Of a DNA stretch of 64,000 nucleotides, positions 31,756 to 40,303 are shown in pieces (the first letter of the stretch is position 1; each line of letters opens with the position of its first letter). Location: assembly GCF_024703995.1 (NCBI RefSeq), contig NZ_JAMXQV010000014.1, positions 208,943 through 272,942 of the forward strand. The letters run 5' to 3'. Under the pieces are notes generated by a model. The model made no database searches. It was not told the origin of the DNA and was given only the letters and a program-made list of their open reading frames with translations. The DNA is from Amycolatopsis iheyensis (GTDB taxonomy: Bacteria; Actinomycetota; Actinomycetes; Mycobacteriales; Pseudonocardiaceae). Both the position numbers and the translations under genes were made by a program.

Positions 31756-32804
31756 GTGTGTTCACTCGGTCGCAGGCCGACCGGGAGGCCTTGCTGCTGC
31801 CCGAGCTGGCTTCGCTGACGTCCCACCATCGGGCGAATTCCGAAGGCTATGACCGGATCCTGTCTTCGCTGGGAATCGCGCCGGACACGTCGTTTGCCAC
31901 GATCGCGGACCTGCCGTGGCTGCCGGTGCGGATGTTCAAGACGCACGACCTGAAGTCGGTGCCGGACAGCGAGGTCTTCAAGACCCTCACGTCGTCGGGC
32001 ACCACCGGCGCCGGCGCGTCGCGGATCTACCTGGACAAGGAGTCGGCGGGCGCGCAGACCAAGCAGCTCGGCGCGACCCTGCAGGAGGTCCTCGGCAGCG
32101 AGCGGCTGCCGATGCTGATGGTCGACACGATCGGCATCATCAAGAACCGCCGGTCGTTCTCCGCGCGGGGGGCTGGGGTGCTGGGCATGGCGAACTTCGG
32201 CCGCAAGCACACGTACGTGCTCGACGAGAACGACAAGCCGGACGTCGAGGCGGTCAAGAAGTTCCTGGCCGAGTACGGCGACAAGCCGTTCCTGATCTTC
32301 GGCTTCACCTTCATGGTGTGGCTGTACCTGTACGAAGTCGCGCGGGACAACGGCCTCGACCTCTCGAACGGCATCCTCATCCACAGCGGTGGCTGGAAGA
32401 AGCTGATCGACCGCGCGGTCGACAACACCGAGTTCCGGCGGCGGTTCAAAGAGGACACCGGGCTCACCCGGATCCACAACTACTACGGGATGATCGAGCA
32501 GATCGGCACGGTGTTCCTCGAGGGCCCGTCCGGGAACTCGCTGTACTGCCCGGACTTCGCCGACGTCGTGATCCGGAACCCGGAGACGTGGGAAGAGCAG
32601 CCGGTCGGCGAGCCGGGTGTGATCGAGGTCGTCTCCACGCTGCCGACGTCGTACCCGGGGCACGTGCTGCTGACCGAAGACCTGGGTGTCTACAACGGCA
32701 TCGACGACGGCGACTGGCCGGGCAAGCACTTCTCCGTGCTCGGCCGGCTGCCCAAGGCCGAGGCCCGCGGGTGCTCGGACACGTTCTCCGGAGCGGCGGC
32801 ATGA
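31752..32804 (+). CDS. LuxE-family acyl-protein synthetase
   Basis: The 350-residue protein has the LuxE layout: LPVRMFKTHDL, TLTSSGTTGAGASRIYLDKE (adenylate-forming loop), FTFMVWLYLYEVA, LIHSGGWKKL and NYYGMIEQIGTVFLEG. CPDFADVVIRNP and the end HFSVLGRLPKAEARGCSDTFSG complete it. In luminous bacteria LuxE makes acyl-AMP and passes the acyl group to the reductase LuxC. A luxC-like gene follows here with an ATGA overlap, so the pair is complete. No luciferase gene is nearby, so the role is not light production. The C-terminal CSD motif matches the conserved end of LuxE/PaaK-type members. Confidence 0.9.
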   Translation: MSVFTRSQADREALLLPELASLTSHHRANSEGYDRILSSLGIAPDTSFATIADLPWLPVRMFKTHDLKSVPDSEVFKTLTSSGTTGAGASRIYLDKESAGAQTKQLGATLQEVLGSERLPMLMVDTIGIIKNRRSFSARGAGVLGMANFGRKHTYVLDENDKPDVEAVKKFLAEYGDKPFLIFGFTFMVWLYLYEVARDNGLDLSNGILIHSGGWKKLIDRAVDNTEFRRRFKEDTGLTRIHNYYGMIEQIGTVFLEGPSGNSLYCPDFADVVIRNPETWEEQPVGEPGVIEVVSTLPTSYPGHVLLTEDLGVYNGIDDGDWPGKHFSVLGRLPKAEARGCSDTFSGAAA

Positions 32805-34045
32805 CTTCCCTGACGCAGCGGTTCCCCGCTGATTCCGGCATCGAGGTCGGCGAGCTGGTCTCCCGGTTGCGCGAGGAGCCGCCGGGTGGCCGGCTGCGCG
32901 TGGGCGACCCACGCGTCGTCGAGTTCATCACGAAGTTCGCGCGCAAGCTGCTCGCGCCGGCCACCGCGCGCCGGTTCCCGGAGCTGGCGTCGCTCGGCTT
33001 CTTCCTGCGCAAGGGCGAGATCGCCAAGGCGTTGTCCACTTTGGACACCTCGGGCAGCGTGCTGCGGTTCCCGCGCGGGCTGGTGTTCCACGTGCCGCCG
33101 GCGAACGTCGACACGATCTTCGTCTACTCGTGGGCGCTGTCGGCGCTGGCGGGCAACCACAACGTCGTGCGGGTGTCTTCGCGCTCGGCCGGGGCCGCGG
33201 AAGCGGTGCTGGAGGCGCTGAACGCGGCGCTGTCCGAAGTGGACTCTTCGGTCGCGGACGCGATCCGGGCGACCCAGCGCATGGTGACCTACGACCGCAG
33301 CGACGAGGTGAGCGGCGCGCTGTCGCTGGCCGCGGACCTGCGCGTCATCTGGGGCGGCGACGGCTCGGTCGCGGCCCTGCGGAAGTACCCGCTGGCGCCG
33401 CACGCGCGTGACCTGACGTTCCCGGACCGCTCGTCGTTCGCCGTCGCTTCGGTGGCGGGCTGGCAGCGCGCGTCCGCGGAAGAGCGTCGCGCGGCCGCCG
33501 AGGGCTTCTACAACGACTCGTACTGGTTCGACCAGGCGGCGTGCTCGTCGCCCCGGGCGGTGTTCTGGGTCGGCGACGAAGCCGGTGCGGCCGCGGCCGG
33601 GCAGGAGTTCCGCGCGCTGCTGTCGTCGGTGCTGGCGGCGAAGCAGCACGTCACCGAGCCGGCGATGGCGGTCCAGAAGCGCGTCTCGGCGTACGGCGCG
33701 GCGGTCGACGGCCTGGTCAAGGAGATCGAGTTCCAGGGCAACGGGCTGGCCACGTTGGAGCTGACCGACCCGGCGATCCTCCCGCGCGAGTGGCTCGGCG
33801 CGGGCACGTTCGCGAACGCGCGAGTGTCCACTTTGTCCGACCTGGTGCCGATCGTCCTCCGGAAGGACCAGACGGTCAGCCAGTTCGGCTTTACCACCGA
33901 CGAGCTGACGGCGTTCGCGCACGAGCTGGCGGGTCGCGGAGTCGACCGGATCGTGCCGTTCGGCTCGGCCCTGACGTTCTCGGCGGTCTGGGACGGTTAC
34001 GATCTGCTCTCCGAGTTCAGCCGCCTGGTCACGGTCCAGGCCTGA
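32801..34045 (+). CDS. LuxC-family acyl reductase
   Basis: The 414-residue enzyme is an aldehyde-dehydrogenase-fold reductase of the LuxC family. FHVPPANVDTIFVYSWALSA, NHNVVRVSSRSAG and WGGDGSVAALRKYPLAPHA come in order. FDQAACSSPRAVFWVGD then places the catalytic Cys at 248, the position of the acylated Cys in LuxC (QACSSP). It reduces an activated acyl group to the aldehyde with NADPH. With the upstream LuxE it could turn an acid made by this operon into an aldehyde; whether that aldehyde is further converted or attached to a sugar is unknown. It lies 12 bases before the membrane-protein gene. Confidence 0.9.
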   Translation: MTSLTQRFPADSGIEVGELVSRLREEPPGGRLRVGDPRVVEFITKFARKLLAPATARRFPELASLGFFLRKGEIAKALSTLDTSGSVLRFPRGLVFHVPPANVDTIFVYSWALSALAGNHNVVRVSSRSAGAAEAVLEALNAALSEVDSSVADAIRATQRMVTYDRSDEVSGALSLAADLRVIWGGDGSVAALRKYPLAPHARDLTFPDRSSFAVASVAGWQRASAEERRAAAEGFYNDSYWFDQAACSSPRAVFWVGDEAGAAAAGQEFRALLSSVLAAKQHVTEPAMAVQKRVSAYGAAVDGLVKEIEFQGNGLATLELTDPAILPREWLGAGTFANARVSTLSDLVPIVLRKDQTVSQFGFTTDELTAFAHELAGRGVDRIVPFGSALTFSAVWDGYDLLSEFSRLVTVQA

Positions 34046-34057
34046 GGAGTTGCGTCG

Positions 34058-35014
34058 ATGACGACCGTTGAGGACTTGCCGGCGGCCGGCAAGCAGCCGA
34101 AGTCCGCCAAGGCGAAGATCCTCGACGTCGTCCGGTGGGTCGCGATCCTGCTGGTCATCGGGTTCGCGGCGAAGCAGCTGGCCTCGAACTGGGGCGAGTT
34201 CTGGCACACCCTGCGTGATGTCGCCTGGCAGTCGTCGCTGCTGAGCCTGGTGGCCCTGGTGGCGGCGATCATGGTGTCCACCTGGGGCTGGCAGGTGATG
34301 GTCGACGACCTCGGCAAGCCGATCGGCTACGCCAGGGGAGCGCAGATCTGCCTGGTCGGCTCGCTCGGCAAGTACGTGCCGGGCTCGGTGTGGGCGTACC
34401 TGCTGCAGATGGAGCTGGGCCGCAAGGCGGGCCTCGCCCGGGCCCGGATCTTCACGGGCTCGCTGATCCAGCTGGGCGTGGGCGTGGTGTCGGCGCTGGT
34501 CGTGTCGCTCCTGGCGGCGCCGGCGGTGTTCAGCAACAGCCCGCGCGCGCTCTGGCTGTTCGTGCTCATCCCGCTCGGCCTGGCGATGCTGCACCCGAGG
34601 ATCCTGACCTGGGGCACGTCGCTGGTCCTGCGCATCCTCCGCCGCCCGCCGCTGGCGCACCCACTGGGCTGGGCGGTGGTGGGCAAGGTCTTCGGCGCCT
34701 CGACGGCGGCGTGGTGCCTGCAGGGCATCCACCTCTGGCTGCTGGCGAACTCGGTGGGAACGCCGGGCTTCAGCGGCTTCGTGCTGTGCGTGGGCGCGAT
34801 GGCGGTGGCGATGACGGTGGGCACGTTCGCGTTCATCCTCCCGAGCGGAGTGGGTGTCCGCGAGGTGGCCCAGGTGGCGGTGCTGACGGCCAGCGGCCTG
34901 ACGGTCGGCCAGGCCACGGCGTTCGCGGTGGCATCCCGGGTGATGTTCACGGTGGCCGACCTGCTGACGGCCGGCCTGGCGGCGATCGCGGCCCGCTCGA
35001 CCCGCTCGGCCTGA
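34058..35014 (+). CDS. Flippase-like membrane protein (lysyl-PG synthase TM / AglD-like family)
   Basis: The 318-residue product has about eight transmembrane helices and the family features of the LPG-synthase transmembrane/UPF0104 group: LGKYVPGSVWAYLLQMELGR after the second helix pair, and ILPSGVGVREVAQVAVL late. Members lacking a catalytic soluble domain are thought to move or help build lipid-linked sugars. As the last gene of the LpxA-ACP-LuxC operon it is the best candidate in the window for handling the lipid-linked product at the membrane, which is inference. The ribosome site gagg precedes ATG 34058. A strong hairpin follows its stop. Confidence 0.85.
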   Translation: MTTVEDLPAAGKQPKSAKAKILDVVRWVAILLVIGFAAKQLASNWGEFWHTLRDVAWQSSLLSLVALVAAIMVSTWGWQVMVDDLGKPIGYARGAQICLVGSLGKYVPGSVWAYLLQMELGRKAGLARARIFTGSLIQLGVGVVSALVVSLLAAPAVFSNSPRALWLFVLIPLGLAMLHPRILTWGTSLVLRILRRPPLAHPLGWAVVGKVFGASTAAWCLQGIHLWLLANSVGTPGFSGFVLCVGAMAVAMTVGTFAFILPSGVGVREVAQVAVLTASGLTVGQATAFAVASRVMFTVADLLTAGLAAIAARSTRSA

Positions 35015-35055
35015 CGGCTACCGGTCCCGAGCAGGTAGTCCACCGGTTGTACCCA

Positions 35056-35090
35056 AGTTGTCCACAGGGCTTACGCACATGTGGACAACT
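35056..35090. terminator. Bidirectional hairpin made of two DnaA-box-like sequences
   Basis: AGTTGTCCACA (35056-35066) and TGTGGACAACT (35080-35090) form a perfect 11-base-pair stem with a 13-base loop between two convergent genes, the expected place for a terminator. Each arm contains TTGTCCACA, the actinobacterial DnaA-box consensus, in opposite orientation. No T-tract follows on either strand. Confidence 0.6.
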
Positions 35091-35098
35091 CCGTCACG

Positions 35099-36973
35099 TC
35101 AGGACACCAGCCGGTAGATCACCGCGTCCGAATTGCGGTACGCCTCCCGCAGGAAAGGCTCCCCGGCCAACCCGATCAACCCCGGCTGATAAGGCTTCCC
35201 GGGCTGCGTCGAAGGCTTCCCCAAAATCACCCAATGAATGTTCAACCGCCGAACCGCCGCGCGCACCGCCGGATCCGTCGGGTAATCGCGAAACCGCGCG
35301 GCCAGCAGCAGCGCGTCCTTCGGCAGCAATGTCTCGTCGAAATGCCCGGCCACCGTTCGGACGCCCGACAGCGCGTACGTCCACGCCGTTCCGTCGAAGC
35401 GGTCGTTCATCGCCCACTCGCCCGGGGCCGCCAGCCTGCCCAGCTCCACCATGGCCGTCTCCTCGCCCGGCGTCACGCGCTGCGCCCCCTGGTACCCCTG
35501 CGCCACGCGGGCGCCGTTCGACCTGAAATACAGCCCGTTCGACAGCAGCACGAACCCCAGTAGCACCACGACGGCGACCGCGGCCGCCGGCACCCGTGCA
35601 GGCAGCCGGTCGCGTAACCACGCCTGTGTCGACGCCAAGCCGTGTGCCGCCAGGACGCACAGCGGGATTGCCGCCATCGAAAAGAACCGGTACGGGTCGT
35701 CCCACCACGGGCGGGACAGCGCCATCACCAGCGGGGCGTTCGACGACGCCACCGCCATGTACGCCAGGCCCGTCACCGCCGCCGTCAGGCCGATCCAGCG
35801 CAACGCCCCCGCCCGCGCGAAGAACACGATCCCCAGGAACAACGCCACCGACAGCCACACCTGCGGGTGCGCCTCGTAGTGCTGGAAGCCCAGCAGCGCA
35901 CCCAGCGCCGTCGACGCACGCCACTCGCTCGGCCAGCCGTAGTACGGGACGTCGCCCGACGCCAGGCCCAGTGCGCCGAACAACTGCAGCCACGCCACCA
36001 GCAGTGACGCCACCGCGATCGGCAGCAGCGCCAGCAGGTCCCGGCCGATCCGCCGCCACGAAGACAGCCACCGCTGCACCAGCAGCGGCCCGGCGAACAG
36101 GAGCCCGCCGAACAAGGTCGACGAATGGACGCACAGCAGGCCGACCGCGGCCAGCACCAGCACCAGGCCCGTGTCCGGCGCGACCCGCTCCAGGTAGCGC
36201 CGCAACGCCACCGCCGCCAACGGCGTCAGCGTCACCCCCAGCGCGAACGGCAGCAGCGGCCCGCGGTCCATCGACTCGTAGACGCCCATCACCGGCGCCA
36301 CCGCGGTCAGCGCCACCGCACCCGCCAGCACCGCGCGGCCGCGGAACTCGCGCACCAGCGTCACCAGCGAAAGCGCCAGCAAACCCGGCAGCAGCACGGT
36401 GTTCGCGTCCAGTGTGGCCGGGATCGACGCGCCGCTCAGCCGGTACGTCATCGCCGCCAGCAGGTGGTAGGCGTTGGGGTAGAACACCGGCGCCGCGTCG
36501 CCGTACCAGTTCACGTGGCTCGTGCCGAACAGGCTGCCGTCGCCGGTGTCGGCGATGTAGCGCACCGCGTTCCCGTGGTAGACCGCGTCGAATCCCTGCG
36601 GCAGCGCGCCGATCGTCCCCAACCCGCGCACTGTCGCATAAAAACCGACCGCCGACGCGAACAGCAAACACGCCACCACGCACAGGTGGCCGTTCCGCGC
36701 CCACAGTCCGGGCTCCGGCTCCGGAGGCAGGCGCCGCAGCGTCAGTTTCCGGACACCGTAAGCGATCGCGGCGAACACCGCGGTCGACACCGCGTACGTC
36801 ACGGGTGTGAACGACCAGCCGAGCGCCGCGGTCCACGGCCCGGTCAGGCCGCCGATGGCGTAGCTCAGCAGCGGGGCCAGCCCGGCCAGGGCCCACCCAC
36901 GCAAACCCACGGCCAGGCCGGTCACCAGCCCGGGTAAGGCGATGACGAGAATGGCTACGCTGACGGAAAGCAC
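35099..36973 (-). CDS. DUF6541 polytopic membrane protein, copy 1
   Basis: The 624-residue product has about 14 hydrophobic helices ahead of a C-terminal soluble part (about 480-624). It opens with VGLRGWALAGLAPLLSYAIG and includes DAVYHGNAVRYIADTGDGS, HVNWYGDAAPVFYPNAYHLL and EWAMNDRFDGTAWTYALSGV. It is a paralogue of the gene at 42955. The GT-C-like plan suggests sugar transfer from a polyprenyl-phosphate donor outside the membrane; no activity is known. Two leucines (codons 13 and 453) use TTA, and several AT-richer codons occur near both ends, unlike its neighbours. GTG 36973 is the start. Confidence 0.8.
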   Translation of the reverse strand: MLSVSVAILVIALPGLVTGLAVGLRGWALAGLAPLLSYAIGGLTGPWTAALGWSFTPVTYAVSTAVFAAIAYGVRKLTLRRLPPEPEPGLWARNGHLCVVACLLFASAVGFYATVRGLGTIGALPQGFDAVYHGNAVRYIADTGDGSLFGTSHVNWYGDAAPVFYPNAYHLLAAMTYRLSGASIPATLDANTVLLPGLLALSLVTLVREFRGRAVLAGAVALTAVAPVMGVYESMDRGPLLPFALGVTLTPLAAVALRRYLERVAPDTGLVLVLAAVGLLCVHSSTLFGGLLFAGPLLVQRWLSSWRRIGRDLLALLPIAVASLLVAWLQLFGALGLASGDVPYYGWPSEWRASTALGALLGFQHYEAHPQVWLSVALFLGIVFFARAGALRWIGLTAAVTGLAYMAVASSNAPLVMALSRPWWDDPYRFFSMAAIPLCVLAAHGLASTQAWLRDRLPARVPAAAVAVVVLLGFVLLSNGLYFRSNGARVAQGYQGAQRVTPGEETAMVELGRLAAPGEWAMNDRFDGTAWTYALSGVRTVAGHFDETLLPKDALLLAARFRDYPTDPAVRAAVRRLNIHWVILGKPSTQPGKPYQPGLIGLAGEPFLREAYRNSDAVIYRLVS

Positions 36974-37135
36974 GGTGGAGACTAAGCCGCCGAAGAGCCG
37001 TCACCCGTTCCGGGGATGGAGTCCGAACGGGACAAATAGCGAATGTCCCTTCACGATACCCGAACGGGTTATATTGACGAGTACGTTTCCCTGCTTGACT
37101 GACGCCGGGCGGAGCGATCTTCACGAGGGGGCCGG

Positions 37136-38800
37136 GTGGTCTACGCGGTCGTGGTGGCGTGGCTGGTCCTCGCCGCGATCGTGGTGCTGACCTGGGGCCG
37201 GCTCGACACCGATCGCGGCTGGCGCGGTCTCGTCCTCGCGCTCACCCTCGGCCTTTCCCTGCTCCACCAGCTGCTGTTTTCCACCGTCACCGAGGACGCG
37301 CTGGTTTCGTTCCGCTACGCCCAGAACATCGCCGACGGCAACGGCCCGGTCTTCAACCCCGGTGAACGCGTCGAGGGCTACACGAACTTCTTCTGGCTGG
37401 TGCTGATCGCCCTGCCGCGCGCCGCGTTCGGCGCCGACGTCGAGACCGCCGCCGTCGTCTTCGGCGTGGTGGCCGTGCTCGGCTGCGTGCTGCTGGCGTA
37501 CTTCGTGGTCAACCGGATCGCGGCGGCGGCGGTGCCGGCCGGCGCCGAGCCGCGGCCGGCGATCGGCGTCGCGGCCGCGGTGCTGACCGCCGCGGCCGGC
37601 GGCCTCGCCGTCTACGGGCCCTCCGGCTCCGAGGTGCCGCTGTTCGTGCTCCTCATCCTCGCTGTGGGTTACTCGCTCGTGGCGCGCCGCCCGGTGGTCG
37701 CCGGCGTGCTCGTCGCCTTCGCCGTGATGACGAGCCCGCAGGGCCTGGTCATCGCCGTGCTGGGCGGGCTCTGGCTGGTCGGCGCCGCGGTGCGGAAGAA
37801 GCACAGCTGGTGGGCGCCGGTGGGGTACCTGCTGGGCGCGCTGGTGTTCCTGATCCCGCGGCTGGCCTGGCGGCTGACGTTCTACCACCACTACCTGCCC
37901 GCGCCGCTGGCCGCGCGGCTCGGCGGCTCGGTGGGCTCGCAGGTCGCCATCGGCTGGCCGTACCTGTCCGGGTTCGCACTGGCGCACCAGGGTTTCCTGC
38001 TGCTCGGCCTGGTCGCCGCCGTGGCGTTGCTGCTGCGCCGCGCGAACGGTGTCGCGCTCGAGGCTCGCGCCCTGATCTGGCTGCTGTTCGCGACGGCCGC
38101 CGGGCTCGCCGCCTCGGCGGTGCTGGCCGGCGGCGACCCCGGCCCGTCGTGGCGGCTGCTGGCCCCGGTGCCGCCGCTGCTCGCCGTCGGGTCCGTGGCC
38201 GCGTACGGCGTGCTCACCGCCGACGTCGAAGGCAAGCCGTCGCCGGGGCCGCGGGCGTGGCCGGCCGCGACGCGGCTGGTCCCGGTGACCGCGTGCGGGC
38301 TCGCCGGCATCGCCGTGCTCGTCTCGGTCTTCAGCCCGGAAATGCTCGACCGCGTGCGTGACTGGCGCGCGCACGGCACCGAGCTCGCCGAGATCGGCGG
38401 CTGGCTCGGCGAGTACCTGCCGCCCGGTTCGGTGGTCAGCGCCGCCGCGCCCGGCGCGCTCGCGGCCCACGGCGGGCAGCTGCTCATCGTCGACGTCCTC
38501 GGCCGCACCGACGACCACATCGCTCGCGAGGGACGGCACGACGGCGGCGTCGCGACCGACTACGACTACGTGGTCAACGGCCGCCGCCCGACCGTCGCGG
38601 TGCCGGCCGACGGCGGGTACGCCGACCGCCAGCGCTGCACGATCGACCCGGTCTACGCGGGCAAGTACGAGGTGGCGACCTTCCGCCGCGTCGGCACGCC
38701 CTTCTGGGTTTCGGTGTACCCGCGCACGGAACAGGCGGAGACCGTGGTCAGCGACCTCGACAAGGGCCCGGACTTCCGCTACGTACCCTGTCCTTCGTGA
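37136..38800 (+). CDS. GT-C membrane glycosyltransferase, AftB-like
   Basis: The 554-residue product has about ten transmembrane helices. The first external loop carries TEDALVSFRYAQNIADGNG followed by PVFNPGERVEGYTNFFWL. The acidic DA/ED pair and the NGPVFNxGERVE string are those of the terminal arabinofuranosyltransferase AftB and related GT-C proteins that use decaprenyl-phosphate sugars. The C-terminal soluble domain (about 400-554) ends with cysteine-containing RYVPCPS. It could be an AftB-type enzyme, but the string is shared with a wider family, so the sugar is uncertain. GTG 37136 has a gagggg ribosome site. The stop overlaps the next gene as GTGA. Confidence 0.75.
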   Translation: MVYAVVVAWLVLAAIVVLTWGRLDTDRGWRGLVLALTLGLSLLHQLLFSTVTEDALVSFRYAQNIADGNGPVFNPGERVEGYTNFFWLVLIALPRAAFGADVETAAVVFGVVAVLGCVLLAYFVVNRIAAAAVPAGAEPRPAIGVAAAVLTAAAGGLAVYGPSGSEVPLFVLLILAVGYSLVARRPVVAGVLVAFAVMTSPQGLVIAVLGGLWLVGAAVRKKHSWWAPVGYLLGALVFLIPRLAWRLTFYHHYLPAPLAARLGGSVGSQVAIGWPYLSGFALAHQGFLLLGLVAAVALLLRRANGVALEARALIWLLFATAAGLAASAVLAGGDPGPSWRLLAPVPPLLAVGSVAAYGVLTADVEGKPSPGPRAWPAATRLVPVTACGLAGIAVLVSVFSPEMLDRVRDWRAHGTELAEIGGWLGEYLPPGSVVSAAAPGALAAHGGQLLIVDVLGRTDDHIAREGRHDGGVATDYDYVVNGRRPTVAVPADGGYADRQRCTIDPVYAGKYEVATFRRVGTPFWVSVYPRTEQAETVVSDLDKGPDFRYVPCPS

Positions 38801-40233
38801 AGCTCGAGGTCGCGAAACGCCGGTTGGGCGCGGAGGCGCGGCTCGGGCTCGGGACGTTCGGGGTCGTGTTCGCGCTGTTCGCCGTGCGCTTCCTCGTGCC
38901 GCGGCCGATCGCGATGTCCAACAACGGCGACGGCGGCCGGGTGCTGTGCGGGGCCGGGATCACCTGGAAGGGCCTGCCCGAGGCGTTCATCCACCTCGCC
39001 TACACCCCGGCGCCGGGCGCGCCGCCGTGCCGGCCGACCTACCTGCTCACGCAGAGCTGGCTCGCCGAGCTGGCCGTCCGGATCGGCGGGCTGCTCGGCC
39101 TGCACGGGACGCTCAGCCTGGTCATCCTCGGCCTGCTGAGCAGCGTCGTCGCCGCGGCCGCGGTCGCCGCGATCGTGCTGGGCCTGCCGTACGCGCGCCG
39201 CACGCGGCTGGCCGTGGCGGCGGGGCTGCTGCTGGTCGTCGCGGACTCGGCGTTCTTCGGGTACTTCGCCGCGGTGCTCGGCGAAGGCGCGGCGTTCCTG
39301 GGCCTGCTGCTGGTCGTCGGCGGCCTGCTGCTCACCGCCCGCGAAGGCCGGTGGAGCTACGCGGGCCTGGCGGTGACGCTTGTCGGCGGGGTGCTGACGG
39401 TGAACGCCAAGGTCCAGACGTTGACGATCCTGCCGATCCTCGCGCTGGCGATCCTGCTGGTCCGGCCGGGCACGCTGCGTGGGCTCCGGCGCTGGACGGC
39501 GGCGGCGCTGGTCATCGCCGCGCTCGGCGCGATCACGCTGTTCGCGCAGCAGAGCGTCGACCCGGCCCGCGCCCCCGACGGCACCTACTCCGGGTTCCCG
39601 GGCGACGACTCGCGTGAGATCAACATCTTCAACTCGATCTTCCTGAACATCGTCGACGGCGAGCACGACACCCAGGCCGACCTCGCCGCCCTCGGGCTGC
39701 CGCCGTCGTTCGCGCAGTACGCGGGCAACGGCTGGTGGCACCCGCACCCGGCGACCACGGACCCGCAGTACCCGAGCTACCGCGACCGGATGAGCCGCGA
39801 GAACGTCATGCACTACTTCGCCACCCACCCCGGCCGGACGCTGGCGGTGCTGGACCGGGCCGCGACCGACCAGCTCACCGCCCGCCCGGACTACCTCGGC
39901 AGCTTCGACCGGGAAGCCGGCTTCGCGCCGCACGCGCAGGAGCACCGGGTGCCGGTGGTGTCGTGGCTGACCGGCCTGATCGCGCCGCTGGGCCTGTTCG
40001 CCCTGCTGCCGATCTGGCTGTTCGTGCTGGTCCGGGCGTGGCTGCGGCGGCGGGACGCGCTCGGGGTCGTGCTGGCGTTCCTGTTCACGGTCTCGGTGAC
40101 GCAGTTCGCCACGGCGGCGCTGGGCGACGGCATCGAGGGCGTCAAGCACCAGTCCGTCGCGCTGTTCACGATCCTGCTGGCCGTGGTCCTGGCGATCCCG
40201 GTCCGGCGCCGCGACGACGTTCAACCCGTGTGA
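38797..40233 (+). CDS. Polytopic GT-C-like membrane protein of unknown specificity
   Basis: The 478-residue product has about nine hydrophobic helices. Its first external loop has MSNNGDGGRVLCGAGITWKG and a Cys-containing PCRPTYLLTQSW. A large later loop contains GFPGDDSREINIFNSIFLNI and the adjacent FAQYAGNGWWHPHP. The NGDGGR acidic site just after helix 1 is where GT-C enzymes keep their catalytic Asp. Similar proteins are annotated as glycan hexose transferases in other actinobacteria (WsfD-like, from memory). Translation is coupled to the upstream AftB-like gene (GTG 38797 overlaps its stop), so the two probably serve one glycan. Confidence 0.65.
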   Translation: MKLEVAKRRLGAEARLGLGTFGVVFALFAVRFLVPRPIAMSNNGDGGRVLCGAGITWKGLPEAFIHLAYTPAPGAPPCRPTYLLTQSWLAELAVRIGGLLGLHGTLSLVILGLLSSVVAAAAVAAIVLGLPYARRTRLAVAAGLLLVVADSAFFGYFAAVLGEGAAFLGLLLVVGGLLLTAREGRWSYAGLAVTLVGGVLTVNAKVQTLTILPILALAILLVRPGTLRGLRRWTAAALVIAALGAITLFAQQSVDPARAPDGTYSGFPGDDSREINIFNSIFLNIVDGEHDTQADLAALGLPPSFAQYAGNGWWHPHPATTDPQYPSYRDRMSRENVMHYFATHPGRTLAVLDRAATDQLTARPDYLGSFDREAGFAPHAQEHRVPVVSWLTGLIAPLGLFALLPIWLFVLVRAWLRRRDALGVVLAFLFTVSVTQFATAALGDGIEGVKHQSVALFTILLAVVLAIPVRRRDDVQPV

Positions 40234-40291
40234 GCTTCGCCCGGTTTGTGGTCTTCGCCGCTTGAACGGCCGCCAAGAACCTACGGTCCCG

Positions 40292-40297
40292 TAACCT
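40292..40297 (+). promoter_or_regulatory. Candidate -10 box for a leaderless PlsC-type mRNA
   Basis: TAACCT lies six bases before ATG 40304. No ribosome-binding sequence fits between them. Confidence 0.35.
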
Positions 40298-40303
40298 GGC
40301 GCG

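Noticed and set aside
31752..34045. LuxE and LuxC as part of a light-emitting system
   Set aside because: No luciferase (luxA, luxB) or thioesterase (luxD) gene is present. The LLM-type gene at 41923 resembles luciferase only in fold and is typical of F420 enzymes.
35056..35090. Replication origin
   Set aside because: Only two DnaA boxes plus one poor match in 84 bases, and no dnaA, dnaN, gyrB or rpmH nearby. A terminator is the simpler reading.
37022..37080. A sigma-70 promoter with TTGACG and TATATT upstream of the GT-C gene
   Set aside because: Both hexamers are present (TATATT 37070-37075, TTGACG 37074-37079) but they overlap or have wrong spacing, so they cannot form one promoter.
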